Of a stretch of DNA of 64,000 bases, positions 34,377 through 45,622 are shown piece by piece. A program made the translations under genes and the position numbers. The notes under the pieces are model-generated. The model was not told the origin of the DNA, searched no databases, and saw only the letters and a list, made by a program, of their open reading frames with translations. Positions within the stretch are counted from its first letter, which is position 1, and each line of letters starts with the position of its first letter. This DNA is from Flaccisagitta enflata (Eukaryota; Chaetognatha; Sagittoidea; Aphragmophora): positions 93,558,001-93,622,000 of the forward strand of contig OZ231126.1 of NCBI GenBank assembly GCA_965153355.1. Reading direction: 5' to 3'.

Positions 34377-34735
34377 TTTTCGAAACGCCTCCACGTTTTT
34401 TAACGAGTAAGAAGAAGACGATATCCGATGGGGCTGAAATTTTTACCGTATGATGACCCTGCCCTGGGCCAGCTCTGTGCAAAATTTCGTCGAAATCGGC
34501 CCAGTGGTTCAGGATTTATAGGCGGCCGAAGTTGACATGCGTTCGGCGAAACAGATTTTCAGTTTTCGAAACGCCCCCACGTTTTTTAACGAGTAAGAAG
34601 AAGGCGATAGCCGATGGGGCTGAAATTTTCACCGTATGATGACCCTGCCCAGGGGCAGCTCTGTGCAAAATTTCGTCGAAATCAGCCCAGTGGTTCAGGA
34701 TTTATAAGCGGTCAAAGTTGACATGCGTTCGGCGA
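34377..34735 (+). repeat. 186-bp tandem duplication
   Basis: Two units start TTTTCGAAACGCC at 34,377 and 34,563. They share AACGAGTAAGAAGAAG, CCGTATGATGACCCTGCCC, AAATTTCGTCGAAATC and GACATGCGTTCGGCGAAA. They differ by scattered substitutions of a few percent by eye. Confidence 0.85.
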
Positions 34736-35436
34736 AAAAGTTGCATTTGAAGTTGCTACTACCTAGAGCAAAAGTCTTCGTCCACTTGGGCTAAGAACTT
34801 GTTTAGATCTAAAATATGGACAAAACAACTTATATTATGGTTAGGATATTTCATCTAACTTCCTGCCATGCTAAAGCCTGCTTCCATAGGTCACTGTATC
34901 GATTTCTGAAGCCTCTGGACGTATTTTACCAAACCTTGTCATTTTAGATCATATGAGATTTTATATTAGTCCATTTGTAGTAATAGATTAACTTTTACGT
35001 CTTCTGGGTCTGGAACACTTTGAGGGGATAAATTTTGCTGAATTTTGTTAGCAGGCCTTGAACTTTTTTCAGCCACTGGCTCTTGTTCAGTCAAGTTTTT
35101 TCATGTCTTGACAAGCATGTGTTTAGAAAGATGCATGAAACAAAAAAAAGTCTCAATTCATTTCCCAATTTTCAGAAGTGATTAGCAATCTTCAAATTGC
35201 TCTCATTTCTAAACGCATTGAGCTACTGGGACGGGATTGGACTCAAATGAAAGATTTTTTGAAGCTGTTCGCAGATCTCACAAATTTTTTCTACTTATCT
35301 CTTGCCAAAGAGAGGTTATTCATGTTTATAGGTGGACGAAGACTTATGCTCTAGGTAGTAAAAAACGCGGTCGCGGAGTCAATTCTGACGTCGACTTTGA
35401 CGAGACGCTGCGGCCGAACCCGTAGGGCGATTTGCT

Positions 35437-36180
35437 TCAAATCGAATGTGGAACTGCTGGAGTACCTCGAGTACCATCCCTGAAAGTTTGAGCTTCCTGA
35501 GGAGATTTTTTCTTCAATGCGCCCTCATCCTCGTTTATATGCCGCGCGATCGGCGTTTTAGGCGGACGTTCGAAGGCGGCGACTTTGAGCGTCTCGACGG
35601 GGCACTTGGCGGTCGAGAATGTCCAAAATGACGGTTGGATGTGATAGAGGGTGGACTGAAGTACACCTGGCTCGGAGATGGCGATTCTGTGTCGCTTTGG
35701 TGGCGCCTGATCCGCAGTTGAAAATTGTTGTCGGCAGAGGTGTTCGAAGATGCGTTTTGGAGGCCGTGAAGGGGCACTTGGGGGTCGAGATGGCGCGAGC
35801 TGCTTCCGGATGTGATGCAGTACACTTAGAACTACCTTCCCTAAAGTTTTGACGTTTATCAAGAAAAAACTGTGGTCGCCCCGCCAGTTTAAGTTAGGCG
35901 GCGGCGGCGGTTCGTCGAAATCGTCTTCAGATCGCCTCGACAAGCTGCTTGGCATTCGAGTTGATCGCTGTCGGTCTTGGATGACGTACAAACGTGTAAG
36001 GGGAAGGTGTTTGAGAAGTTTGAAGACTCTCGGGTCAGAATTGCACGCTGTAGAGACGTTTGAAACCGAGTTACAGGGTGGACATCGAGGACTTCGACAA
36101 ATGAGCTTCCATGAGGTGTTGGAGAGGAGCGACGATCGGAAGTCGATTAGAAGTCGTTACCCGAGGGTGTGGATGACTTG
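35437..36180. repeat. GC-rich repeat block (GGGGCACTTGG family)
   Basis: Holds two or three degenerate copies of a unit of about 170-190 bp with CGTTCGAAG, GGGGCACTTGG, GTCGAGATGG, CTGAAGTACA and CCTAAAGTTTTGACG. Further copies lie at 38,940-39,290 and 41,160-41,440. Long frames are open on both strands, including 184 codons on the minus strand at 35,437-35,991. The relatives do not keep any one frame, so I treat it as repeat rather than gene. Confidence 0.5.
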
Positions 36181-36479
36181 TGTGTGAAGCATCAGCCTCT
36201 CAAAATCAGCATGTCACTGCAGCAACAACTGATGCACACGATGCCACGGTAAAAAGGCCCATTTCAAAGAGTTTAGGCCAGCCAAATTCGAGTTGTCCCT
36301 CAAAACACTCAAAAACGCCTTCAACTGAAGCACTTGACGAGGCGCTGCAGCCAAACCACTTGGAGAAAGGCCCAAAGACTAAGCAGGCGTCTACATCAAC
36401 TAAAGGGCTAACAAACGCGACCATCCGCGACCCTCTAGCCCCTCCCGTTCTAGAGGCAGTGCTGACAAAATAAATGTCT

Positions 36480-37235
36480 TAAAACGCCCAAATCTGAACC
36501 ACGCAGTGGATGCAACAAGGAAAAATGGCAAGAAAAAACATATCTTTGGCGCTCTCGGAAGGAGTTGGAAGGATTAAAAGAGATCAGTTGATAGATCTCG
36601 TATAACTGAATCTTGCCTCGTTATTACCAGAAACGTCACTCCCGACCATTCAAAATACAGAGCGCCAAAATAAAAATCTTGACATAGCTAACCTTGTCAG
36701 TTACATAAGCCTATATTGAAAAACTGATTTCTTGGTAATGAGAAAGGATGCCTGAGCATTAAAAATTCTCAATTGTTCAGTTTGTGCCGTGTGAAGTCAA
36801 TGGCGGGTCTTAAGCATGAGAAATTTATCGTTTTGGAGATAAAGACTGATAAAATTTAGCAATAAAAATTTCAATTTGAAAAAAGCTTAGATGGTGACAA
36901 AAGTGTCGGGCTCTAAAAAGTGGCGTATTGATATTTTATGCCGTGCCAGCTAACGGTGATGATGTTGGTATCCCGAAATCTACCGTTTCATGTGAGAACA
37001 ACAAGAGATTCTAACTTAATTTCTGACTTTAGGAAGCAGTAATCATGATCCAATAAGTATGATATTGATATGAAAAATTGTGTCAACAGGCACTTGATCA
37101 GATTTTTATAACTAAACAGCCTTGGACTGGTTTTACGATTCAGAAAATCCCTTTCAGTAAATTCGTACATCTTTATCAAATAATATGGTCCACGACTAGA
37201 CCGTTTGTTCCCTTTCAATTTTCGAAGATATTGAC
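36480..37235. other. non-coding
   Basis: Nothing recognisable. Confidence 0.4.
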
Positions 37236-37239
37236 GTTG

Positions 37240-37790
37240 AAAATTTTATGAGGAGAAGAAATTTTAGCGATGAAAAATTTTTTTAAGAAAATATTTAGCG
37301 AAAAAAATTTTAATAAAAAAATTTTAGCAAAAAAAAATTTAAGTAATAAAAATTAGTTAATACAAAATTAGCAGAAAAAAGTTGTAACGTTTGAGAAAAT
37401 TTTTTGAAAAAAAGTTTTGTCAAGCAAATATGTCAATTTAAAAAAATTTAGCAAAAAAAATTTTAATGAAAAACGTCAATTTTGAAATTTTTTCTGCTAA
37501 GATTTTTTTTATCAACATTTTTGCTTGTTAAAATTTTTTTGATTCAATTTTTTTGCTAAAATGTTCCTAATAATTTTTCTTAAATCTTTAAGTAATTTTT
37601 ATAAAATTTTTCTTTAAGATTTTTCTTTTGTTAGAAATTTATTATTTTAAAATTTTTTCGTTAAAATTTTTTTTGTTAAATATTTTTGTTTGAATCGTTT
37701 AACGCACATAAATTTTTAATTAAGTACTATAGCTAAAATTTGTTCTCGTAAATTACTATTGGCGTCAAAATGTCTTCATTTAAAAATTCA
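37240..37790. repeat. AT-rich imperfect palindrome
   Basis: The left half is A-rich with AAAAATTTTAGCAAAAAA units and the right half T-rich with TTTTTTGCTAAAATTTT, symmetric about 37,490. Outer flanks GAAGATATTGACG and its near-complement CGTCAAAATGTCTTC bracket it. Confidence 0.65.
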
Positions 37791-38930
37791 GGGCGGGGCA
37801 AGCGGTTAGGGACCGTTGGGCGTGACATGTTAATGTGAATAAGCAGTCAAGACTCTTGAAGCGCTAAACAATCTGGGTTTTATTAAAGTTATAAAATCTG
37901 GATCAGTGCTGTTTATATTATTGTTCTTAAATAATCAATGTCATAATGGTCAACAATGCGTTGATTAACTGGCAGATTTTTGTTTAGAGGCTTTGCGATC
38001 TCTGTAACTGAAGCGATAGATTCTTTAAATGGTACTACGGACATCACCGTTAACACGACGCGATAAATTCAATCAGCGTCTGATTTTGAACTCCGAGCAT
38101 TCTTGTCGCGAGTGAAGTTTTGTTGAAGTCGTTTTTATTTGCGATTTCAGCGTCTTTATTTGTTATTAGTTTCTGCCGTAGCGGTTTATCTGTTCATATG
38201 TTCGCACAAACTGTCAGATGAAATTTTCAGTAACCGACACGCTCTTGTCATGGAAAAGTATCAGTTTTGAATTTAACAAAATCGGTTTAACGTTATTTGT
38301 GCTGGCGTTTACAACGACATCATATTATGTCAAAAAACGGTTGGAGCGACGTTAAAAATAAACGTGAGCAATTCAGAATATGGGTGCTTAACTGAATCTC
38401 AATTTTTCTTAGAGACTCAAAATGAGTTTTTTCTCATTTTCTGTTATTGATCACTATCATTCAGATTTGACGTTTGGTGGCATTCATTTTGTAAACTTTT
38501 TACTCAGCTGGAAAAACTAAGTCATGAGATAATCATGTTGCCCATACTGGTTTTTTCTGCTTTTAACTGCCTCAAGTGAATTTACAGCTACAGCATATAA
38601 ATGCTTCAGTTGAAGGGCATTTTGATGTTTGGAACAACAGTCGGATAGGAAATGACAGATTGGATGTTGTTCTTAGCTATTTAAGGTACACCTCCATCTA
38701 TTTTTGATGTTGCTTCAACTGGTTGAGGCGCAGTGGCTCGTCAAAGATACTGTGGGACGATGTGGGTTGACGACTTTGTCGCGTCAGCGGGCATGACAGT
38801 ATCGGCGTGGCGGGCGAAGAGATAATCGTAAAGTCGGCCCTGATGAGACGTTTTTGCGTTTGCGTTGAGTCGGGTGGCGCGAGAAGGGGGAAGTCGGATT
38901 GAAGGCGCTATTAGGCAACTGACAGCTCGA
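37791..38930. other. non-coding
   Basis: No supported gene. The last 200 bp become GC-rich where the 38.9-kb repeat block begins. Confidence 0.4.
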
Positions 38931-38939
38931 ACACCGGCG

Positions 38940-39560
38940 ATTTTGAAGGCGTAAATGAGAGACCTTGGCGGTTGAGTTGGTTGATGCCGTTTGAGATGCC
39001 GTTAGTTCACTCCCTGAGGAGGTTGCCTTTCAATTTTTTTGACAATCCATCAAGAATTGGCCGTTCGAGAGTTGATTGAACGCGTAGGCGGCGACGGTCG
39101 AGCTTTGGCAAACTTTGAGCGCCTCGACGGGGCACTTGGCGGTCGAGTTGAGTGATGCCTTTTGGAATGCAGTGAGTCTGTGACCTGAAGATGCTTCTAT
39201 AAAATTTTAACGACTCTGCTGTAAAAACTCCGCGTTCGAGAGCGAGTTGAAGCGGCGTCCTCGGCGGCGGCGGTTGTGGTCGCAGAAGGAAGCACTTGGC
39301 GAGGTGTTGGAGGGGCGTGACAATCAAAGCGAAGGCTGAATCACGTACCCCTCGATGTGGTCGACTCGTGTACCGCGTTTGCCGGCCTCACGTTGCGTTG
39401 TTTGGGCGTGAGACGTCGTCATCCGACGAGTACCGCGGCGGTTGTTGTGGTGCTTTAGTGTTGAAGCTGAGGAAGCTGCTGGCGAGGTGTTTGGGGTCGT
39501 CAGCGTCGTCACCACGGCTCTGTCGTGTCGGGAGGGTCGTTGTCGACTCGATGGCGTGAC
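38940..39560. repeat. GC-rich repeat block (GGGGCACTTGG family)
   Basis: Repeats TGAGCGCCTCGACGGGGCAC, GTTCGAGAG and CGGCGGCGGCGGTTG, with a TGACCTGAAGATGCTTC segment matching CTGAAGTAC segments near 35.67 and 41.29 kb. No frame is conserved between copies. Confidence 0.5.
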
Positions 39561-39866
39561 GTCACGGCCCTCGGGGTACCCGTTGGTGTGTAGAATGTTG
39601 GTGAAGGCCACGAACATGCAGGATTAAAAACAAGGAAGGAACCAAAGTTTAATAATGATAGAAATTGTTTGCTTTGGTCTGTCAGTCGGTCATGACTCAT
39701 GAGGGATGAAAATGTGTCTGTTGATTGTGTAAAACACAAAGTATAAGCCTAGCAGCAATCAACTTGAACTTTTTTCCACCCTCTGGGCACTAATGTCTGT
39801 GATTACGATCGGGCGGAGAATCTTAGTGCATTCCTTAATGCCGAGTCTAGACGGAAACAAAAGGGG

Positions 39867-39894
39867 TTTTGCGCAAAACGCGTTTTGCGCAAAA
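39867..39894. repeat. perfect 28-bp palindrome
   Basis: TTTTGCGCAAAACG followed directly by its exact reverse complement. A near-copy with two extra T residues is at 34,223-34,246. Confidence 0.9.
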
Positions 39895-39973
39895 AATACA
39901 AAATTGGATAGAAGAGCGGTGAGCACGAAGTGCTCGACGCTTGTGTTAGGAAAGAAATTAGGGAGCGCGTCAA

Positions 39974-40156
39974 AACAAGGCCGGATACACGGCCATCAGT
40001 TGCGGACGGGTGGGCAGGGACGGAAATGCGCGTTTTCCCACTTTTTGACTCGTGCGTTACGGACGGTCCGACGGACGGACGGACGGACCAACGGACAGAC
40101 CGATGGACGGACCGACAGACGGACAAAGCCTCTTATAGAGTTGCGTGTCCGCAACT
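39974..40156 (+). repeat. HMR copy, short type
   Basis: AACAAGGCCGGATACACGGC, GTTGCGGACGGGTGGGCAGG, a GACGGACGGACGGACC core, hairpin GTTGCG-TGTC-CGCAAC plus T. One of the best preserved copies. Confidence 0.9.
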
Positions 40157-40329
40157 AAAAAGGTGGAGTTAAGCACGCGCTTCAAAAAGAGATAAATGAA
40201 ACGAAACTAAGAAAATTGAAACAGATATGAGGAAAAGTAGTGAAAAAAAAACTTCGAAAAGCTTCAAAATTTTTAAACCTTTCTCGTCGCATAAAAAGAA
40301 AAGAAAAAACAAAATTTAAAAAAAAAAGT

Positions 40330-40980
40330 TACAAACATAACATACTAGATAAATAAGCTAATATCTTCTAAACCAGACTTAAGATTTAATTAAAATTTTG
40401 CAGGGACTGTTTAATTGATATCCTTTACTTCTATATCACAAAAAAAAGGTTCAAATACCTTTACTACTCTTTGCCTATGTTAACTGCCAAAGTCCTAGCC
40501 ACATATTACTACAGAAATAAGCTAATATTTCATAAACCAGACCTCAGATTCAATTAGAATTTTACAGGGGCGTATACTTGTATACCAAATTAAAAAAAAA
40601 TCACATACCTTTACTACCCTTTGCCTTTGTAAATTGCCTAAGTCCTTGTAACATGTTACTGGATAAATAAGCTAATAACTCATTAACCAGACTTCAGATT
40701 TAATTCGAATTTTGCAGGGGTTGTTTATTTAGTACCCTTTACTTGTGTACCAAAATAAAAAGAAATTCACATAATTTTACTACCCTCTACCTATGTAAAT
40801 CGCCTAAGTCCAGTAAAATATTACTACAAAAATAATAGGCAAAGGGTAGTTAAAGTTAATGAATTTCTCTGAAAATTGGTACACAAGCTCCCATTGACAT
40901 AGAGATAACACTGGTAATGTTTCATGAACTTCTGAAGCCTGGTTCAGAAGATATGAGAAGGTTTTAAACAGACAACAGAC
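40330..40980 (+). repeat. 150-164 bp tandem repeat with an inverted final unit
   Basis: AAATAAGCTAATA recurs at 40,351, 40,515 and 40,665, with CCAGACTTAAGATTTAATT, TTTTGCAGGG and TTTACTACCCTTTGCCT in each unit. From about 40,830 an inverted unit (AGGCAAAGGGTAG, CCTGGTTCAGAAGATATGAG) follows. Confidence 0.75.
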
Positions 40981-41159
40981 AAACAACAGACTACCCGATC
41001 AGGTCCACCTCATAGTCCACCAACGAAAACTGTCAGGCTGTCAATCCGCAGTTGAAGTTGGTCGACGCAGAGGGTGGAGATTGTCAATGGCGATTATGAA
41101 TGACGTAGTGGGACCCCCGTAGTACCTTGTATTGATTTTGCAGACAGATCCTTTCATGG

Positions 41160-41440
41160 GCTGGCGTTCAAGAGGCGTTCGAAGTTGCGGCGGCGGAAGC
41201 TCCACCCGACGCAAGTTTGGAGGTGTCAGCAAGGGTGTTGTCGGCCGAGTTGGATGATGCCGTGAGAGGTAGTGTTAGTCTATGGTCTGAAGTACTTCCT
41301 CCTTGCGTTTAATAAAAAATTGGTTCTCAACTGTGGCATCGAGAGACGTTCATAGTGGCGTCCTCGGCGGCGGCAGTCGAGCTTCTCACAATGCACTGTG
41401 TTCTGAGAGCGACTCAAAATTGGACAAAAATCATCTGATA
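41160..41440. repeat. GC-rich repeat copy (GGGGCACTTGG family)
   Basis: GTTCGAAGTTGCGGCGGCGG, GAGTTGGATGATGCCGTGAG, GGTCTGAAGTACTTCC, AACTGTGGCATCGAGAG and GCGTCCTCGGCGGCGGC line up with the copies at 35 and 39 kb. Confidence 0.55.
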
Positions 41441-41529
41441 GATTTCTTATGTTATAATGTTGTAAAATTACATATTATATATAAAAAATAATATTTTTTT
41501 TATTTTTTGTCATTTTTGTTATTTTTTTT

Positions 41530-41755
41530 TAATAGAAAATGACAAGAATAACCAAAATGAATAAGATACCTGATATGACTAAAATGACTAAAATGATTAA
41601 AATATGTAACCAAAAATGACCAAAAGTAATAAAAAATGACAAAAAATGAAAATCGTAACAAAAAATGACAAAAACTAATAAAATGATAAAAAATGACAAA
41701 AATGACAAAAATGACAAAAATGACAAATGTGATAAAAATGACTAAAAAGGAAATA
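41530..41755 (+). repeat. (AAAATGAC)n-like simple repeat
   Basis: AAAAATGACAAAAATGAC units with drift. It resembles the decamer core of some HMR copies but has no HMR ends. Confidence 0.8.
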
Positions 41756-42239
41756 AATAATATTTTTTCGAAATACTATATAAATTTAGAGTATTATAAC
41801 ATAATAAATCCATCAGATAAATTTTGTCCAATTTTGAGTCACTCTCAGAACAAAGTGCAATGAGGCCAAGTCAGAGGTTCCTTTACACTCGATATTTTTG
41901 GGCCATTGTTGCTTGACAACAGTGTTTTTTGGAACACGTATGATGCTCCGCTCGCCTTCGGAATTCATACGGAAGCTTCTCCGGTGGCGGCGGCGGCGGC
42001 GGTGTGAAAATGTCCACTCGCCGGCCGCGCCGTTTGATGATAAACGCGGATCTCTATAGGCTGTCCAGCCGGGCCGTTCGTCGTTCGAATATCGGTGTAA
42101 AATGCGAGAAATCCGGGTCTCTCGCAAGCCGCAAAACAGTCACGATATGGATGTTACGCGCGCGCGAGTCGGCACTTGATAAGTAGGGGTAAAATCGGTA
42201 ATAAGGATGTAAAGAAAGCCAACAAGACAAAAATGCGGA

Positions 42240-42660
42240 TACTCCCTCAAAACATTATCAAAATGAGCGCAAAAATGAGTACAAAAATGGGCATGAAAAT
42301 GAGCATGAAAATGGATATGAAAATGAGCACGAAAATGACAAATAACAATGATATCTAGATGATAATTCATGAGCGCATCCAATATTCATCTCCGTCGAGG
42401 TCATTCAAAAGACCATTAATAAGTCCGTTCACGAGGCCATTCATGAAGCTATTCACGAGGCCATTCACGAAGCTATTCACGAGGCCATTCACTAGGCCAT
42501 TCATCAGTCAGCTCGTAAGGCCATTCATATAGGATGAGTCATTCGTGAGTTATTAATCTCCTCCTCCATTCATTCATCACATCCTTCATTCATTCTCCTC
42601 GTCATTCATTCATTTCCCGTTCAGTCATATAAATTCATTCTCCTCCGTCATTCACGGCGT
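42240..42660 (+). repeat. two short-period tandem blocks
   Basis: Bases 42,250-42,350: units of 12 bp like ATGAGCATGAAA. Bases 42,390-42,530: GAGGCCATTCAC and GAAGCTATTCAC alternate. Bases 42,565-42,655: TTCATTCA-rich. Confidence 0.8.
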
Positions 42661-42724
42661 CGACCGTCAAGCATCTTCGCGTTTGCGCTTCTCCAACGAT
42701 TTTGGGGCACGAAAGCCGAGTCCG

Positions 42725-43000
42725 TCCAAAGTTAGCGTGGTGAAGGGTGCGCAGCATCCCCACCAGGCGTGAACAAATTTTACACAATCGTCGAATTTTT
42801 GCTGCAGTACGCTGGGCGTGCTGCGCTCACTTTTTAACTCAAGAGCGTTGGGAATCTGGAAAAGGGAAAAAAGTGGTCAATACAAAACGGCGGCATCTGA
42901 ACAAACGCGAGCAAATAATTTATAAGGGTGCAATCGTCGATTTTGTCTTGGTCGCAGCAATGCGGCTGGGCGTGCTGCGCTGCGCCTGTTGCTAATCTGC
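42725..43000 (+). repeat. diverged direct duplication
   Basis: GTGAACAAATTTTACACAAT to CTGGGCGTGCTGCGCTCAC (42,768-42,830) is echoed by GCGAGCAAATAATTTATAAG to CTGGGCGTGCTGCGCTGCGC (42,907-42,985). Confidence 0.5.
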
Positions 43001-43269
43001 GGCGAGAAATTTCAGTCGTTGGTTTTTAAAAAGAGCAACCTTCTGGGTGTTCTTGGAAAAATAAGAAATGGTCAGTAGGTGTCGTATTGTTATCTTTATT
43101 ACAGAACAATTAATGTCTGTGTTTGTTAAAAGTAGTATTACAATCGTTATAGTTTAGAGAAACTCTGTCATAAAAAACAAACACATTTTACTAAGTTTTC
43201 ACAATCATTTATAATATTCAGATAAATATCTTATGAGAAAAAAACAGAGCATTTGTATAACTCTTTCGG

Positions 43270-43560
43270 ACCATATATGATATATTGCCCAAAGCTCTGC
43301 TGATTTTGGTGGTGAGACTTAGTGTTATGGCACTTTATGAAAAATCGCGAAGTAAAAGTGATATAAAAAATATATTAATGAATCCAGAATTTTTCGGCTA
43401 CCTTCAATATGATATAATTAAAATATTCCACTGTTTTCCGGCAAAATGGGTGGGATGAAGTATAATTTCGATATAATGACTGTATAATTGTTATGTCATA
43501 TAATTTCGTCCGCGATTGATATAATTTTTATAGTATTAGAAAAAAAAAGTTTTTTAGTGT
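43270..43560 (-). repeat. GATATAAT-rich repeat, inverted relative of 32.3 kb
   Basis: Dense GATATAAT and ATATAATTTCG words. AGAAAAAAAAAGTTTTTTAG near the right end resembles the A-run at 32,277. Confidence 0.5.
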
Positions 43561-43597
43561 GTAAATATTCAGCCAAATCAGCAATAAATCCAAAGAA

Positions 43598-44158
43598 TCA
43601 TGCTGCATTTTCATTTTCATCTGGTAGAATGGATTTCAGGAGTTGTTGATAGTTGGGCTCATGTAGAGGACTAATTTTTCTCTTAATCTCTCTTGGTAAA
43701 GTCAGTTTTCGCAAAAAGATCTGGAGTTTTTCATCAAAAGGGGTTCCTGAGATATGGGCATTTTTGTAAATTGGACAAATTGTATTTTTTTCTTCAAAGT
43801 CCGCAAAATCTTGACTTCTGCTGAGAAGAAAATAACTACGATGATCGTCAGATGAGCGTGTTAATTCTGCAACACTTTCAGGACCAACAAAATATGAAAT
43901 TTCATTATGACTGAATGCCTGGGAGGCAAGACTTGAGATTTTCAGTGTAGATTCAAAATTTCACGCTCTTTCACGTGGTGTGATCAGATTTTTATTATGA
44001 AGGTATGTTGTTTTAGCATTATGATGGCATATCGTATGCGTTAGGAACAAATTTGGGGGTTAGCCGAAGATCAGATACCTCCAGAAAAGGTTGTTTCTCT
44101 GCTTGGGATCAAACCAATAACATAAATAATGAGAGAATGTCCTCAAGTAATTGTCCAT
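43598..44158 (-). pseudogene. decayed 187-codon frame, unknown family
   Basis: One minus-strand frame runs from ATG at 44,158 to TGA at 43,598 (187 codons) with two in-frame stops: TAA at codon 33 and TGA at codon 66. It begins MDNYLRTFSHYLCYWFDPKQ. The middle reads HHNAKTTYLHNKNLITPRE, and the last 120 codons are fully open (FSHNEISYFVGPESVAEL, KLQIFLRKLTLPREIKRKIS, ILPDENENAA). The last part has no methionine. Composition is clearly protein-like and no frameshift is needed. I do not recognise it; a host pseudogene and the end of a transposon protein are both possible. It lies in a long intron of the EF-hand gene on the same strand. Confidence 0.6.
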
Positions 44159-44632
44159 CGAATGGCAAAAAAAAAAAAATGTTAATGTTTTATTAAGAAT
44201 AGGTTAAAAAAGATAAATATCATAATATTCAGTTTTTTGAGAAAAAGCAAAAAAAATGAGGAAAACTTGATTTTAATACCATTTTTTGATAACTTACCGT
44301 TTGAGTAAGGAGTTTTTTTTTGTTTTTTTTGTATACTATGGGATTGATAACGGTTAATAAAAACTCATAACATCATATGATAAGACATTTTTTGATTTGT
44401 TTTGCTTACTAGTTTCTACTGAAGACAGAATGGAGACAACCCAAAAGTGCCTTTTGACCAATTATTTAGACCCTCTAAGGGTAGGGAGGGTCACAAAAAA
44501 TGGTTTAGAATTGTGTACTGGGTAGTTATGAATGTCTTTGAACCATTTGATCAGTATATAATGATGTATCTGAAGCTTGGGCTAACATAGAAAGTCGGGC
44601 CCTACAGCTTGCTACGGAACCGTGACATTCAC

Positions 44633-44718
44633 CTAAGAGTATCGTAGGTCTCCGGGACAGTAACAATTCCGTCTTTATCTATGTCAAAAGCCGCCCAAAT
44701 TTCATCAAAAGTCGGAGC
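44633..44718 (-). CDS. secreted EF-hand protein, exon 3
   Basis: Acceptor TTGTTTGACAATCAG, 28 codons in phase 0 (APTFDEIWAAFDIDKDGIV, TVPETYDTL), then AG and the donor GTGAATG, ending in phase 2. IWAAFDIDKDGIVTVPE is a textbook EF-hand: a helix ending in F, then loop D1-I-D3-K-D5-G6-I-V8-T-V-P-E12. All calcium ligands are present, so this hand should bind calcium. The leftover AG is completed by the first base of exon 4, 14 kb away. The preceding exon must end in phase 0, which fits 53,032-53,067. Confidence 0.85.
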
Positions 44719-44805
44719 CTGATTGTCAAACAAAATTAACAAGGTCAAACCTTATTGTTTTAAAAGATTGATTGATAAGACCAAAGAAGATACTAAAGAA
44801 GATTA

Positions 44806-45059
44806 AGGGGGCGTTTCTAGTCAGAGACAATTGCATTTCTAAAGGGCCACTTGGTCGCTCGCTACGTTCGTTCGCTCAAACCGCTCACTCCGCTCACTTG
44901 CTCCGCAGTGCTCCCCTTCACTACGCTTGCTCCATTCATGGGCTCGCTCACTCGGCTCACTCCCTCGTATGACAGTTGAAATTCTTGAATATGTGTTCAT
45001 GCTGTAGATGCGTTTCACAGAAACAAACATGTTTATGGTCATCACTGGAAACACGCCCT
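44806..45059 (+). mobile_element. MITE, GGGCGTGTTTCTAG family
   Basis: TA on both sides. AGGGGGCGTTTCTAGTCAGA at the left, ACTGGAAACACGCCCT at the right, interior CGCTCACTCCGCTCACTTGC and GACAGTTGAAATTCTTGAA. Confidence 0.85.
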
Positions 45060-45109
45060 TAGTTATGATTGTAGTTGGCATGAGCAGTTGTGCGCCAAAT
45101 CTTCCTTCA

Positions 45110-45560
45110 TTTCTTCTGTCTCTATCTTTGTTGCATTTCCCTTTATTTCGTATGTCTCTATCTTTGTCGCTTTTACCTTTATTTCTTATGTCTCTATCTT
45201 TGTCTCTTTTCCCTTTATTTCTTATGTCTCTATCTTTGTCTTCCTTATATTTCTTATGTCACTTTCATCTCTTTTACTTTATTTTCTGTATGTCTCTATC
45301 TTTGTCGCTTTCCTTTATTTCATATATCTCTATCTTTGTCTCTTTTCCCTTAATTTCTTATGTCTCTATCTTCGTCGCTTTTACCTTTATTTCTTATGTC
45401 TCTATCTTTGTCTCTTTTCCCTTTATTTCATATGTCTCTATCTTCATTGCTTTTACCTTTATTTCTTATGTCTCTATCTTTGTCACTTTTCCCTTTATTT
45501 CTTATGTCTCTATCTTTGTCTCTTTTCCCTTGATTTCTTTTGTCTCTATCTCTGTCTCTG
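45110..45560 (+). repeat. 36-bp minisatellite
   Basis: About 12 copies of a unit like TTTATTTCTTATGTCTCTAT plus CTTTGTCTCTTTTCCC. The 36-bp length is a multiple of three, so all three frames stay open as Phe/Leu/Ser-rich translations; these are not genes. Confidence 0.9.
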
Positions 45561-45622
45561 TTTGAGGGCTTGTTCCTTGGAAACAGGTCCTGACCTGAGC
45601 CGGATCACCTCCTGACACTCTA

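Noticed and set aside
35437-35991. 184-codon minus frame
   Set aside because: It covers the repeated GGGGCACTTGG units, and relatives at 39 and 41 kb do not keep the frame.
36180-36473. 97-codon Ser/Thr-rich plus frame
   Set aside because: Protein-like composition, but it overlaps the GC-rich repeat vocabulary, has no motif or splice support, and could be chance in a GC-rich stretch.
45008-45615. Phe/Leu/Ser-rich frames up to 185 residues
   Set aside because: A 36-bp minisatellite keeps all three frames open.
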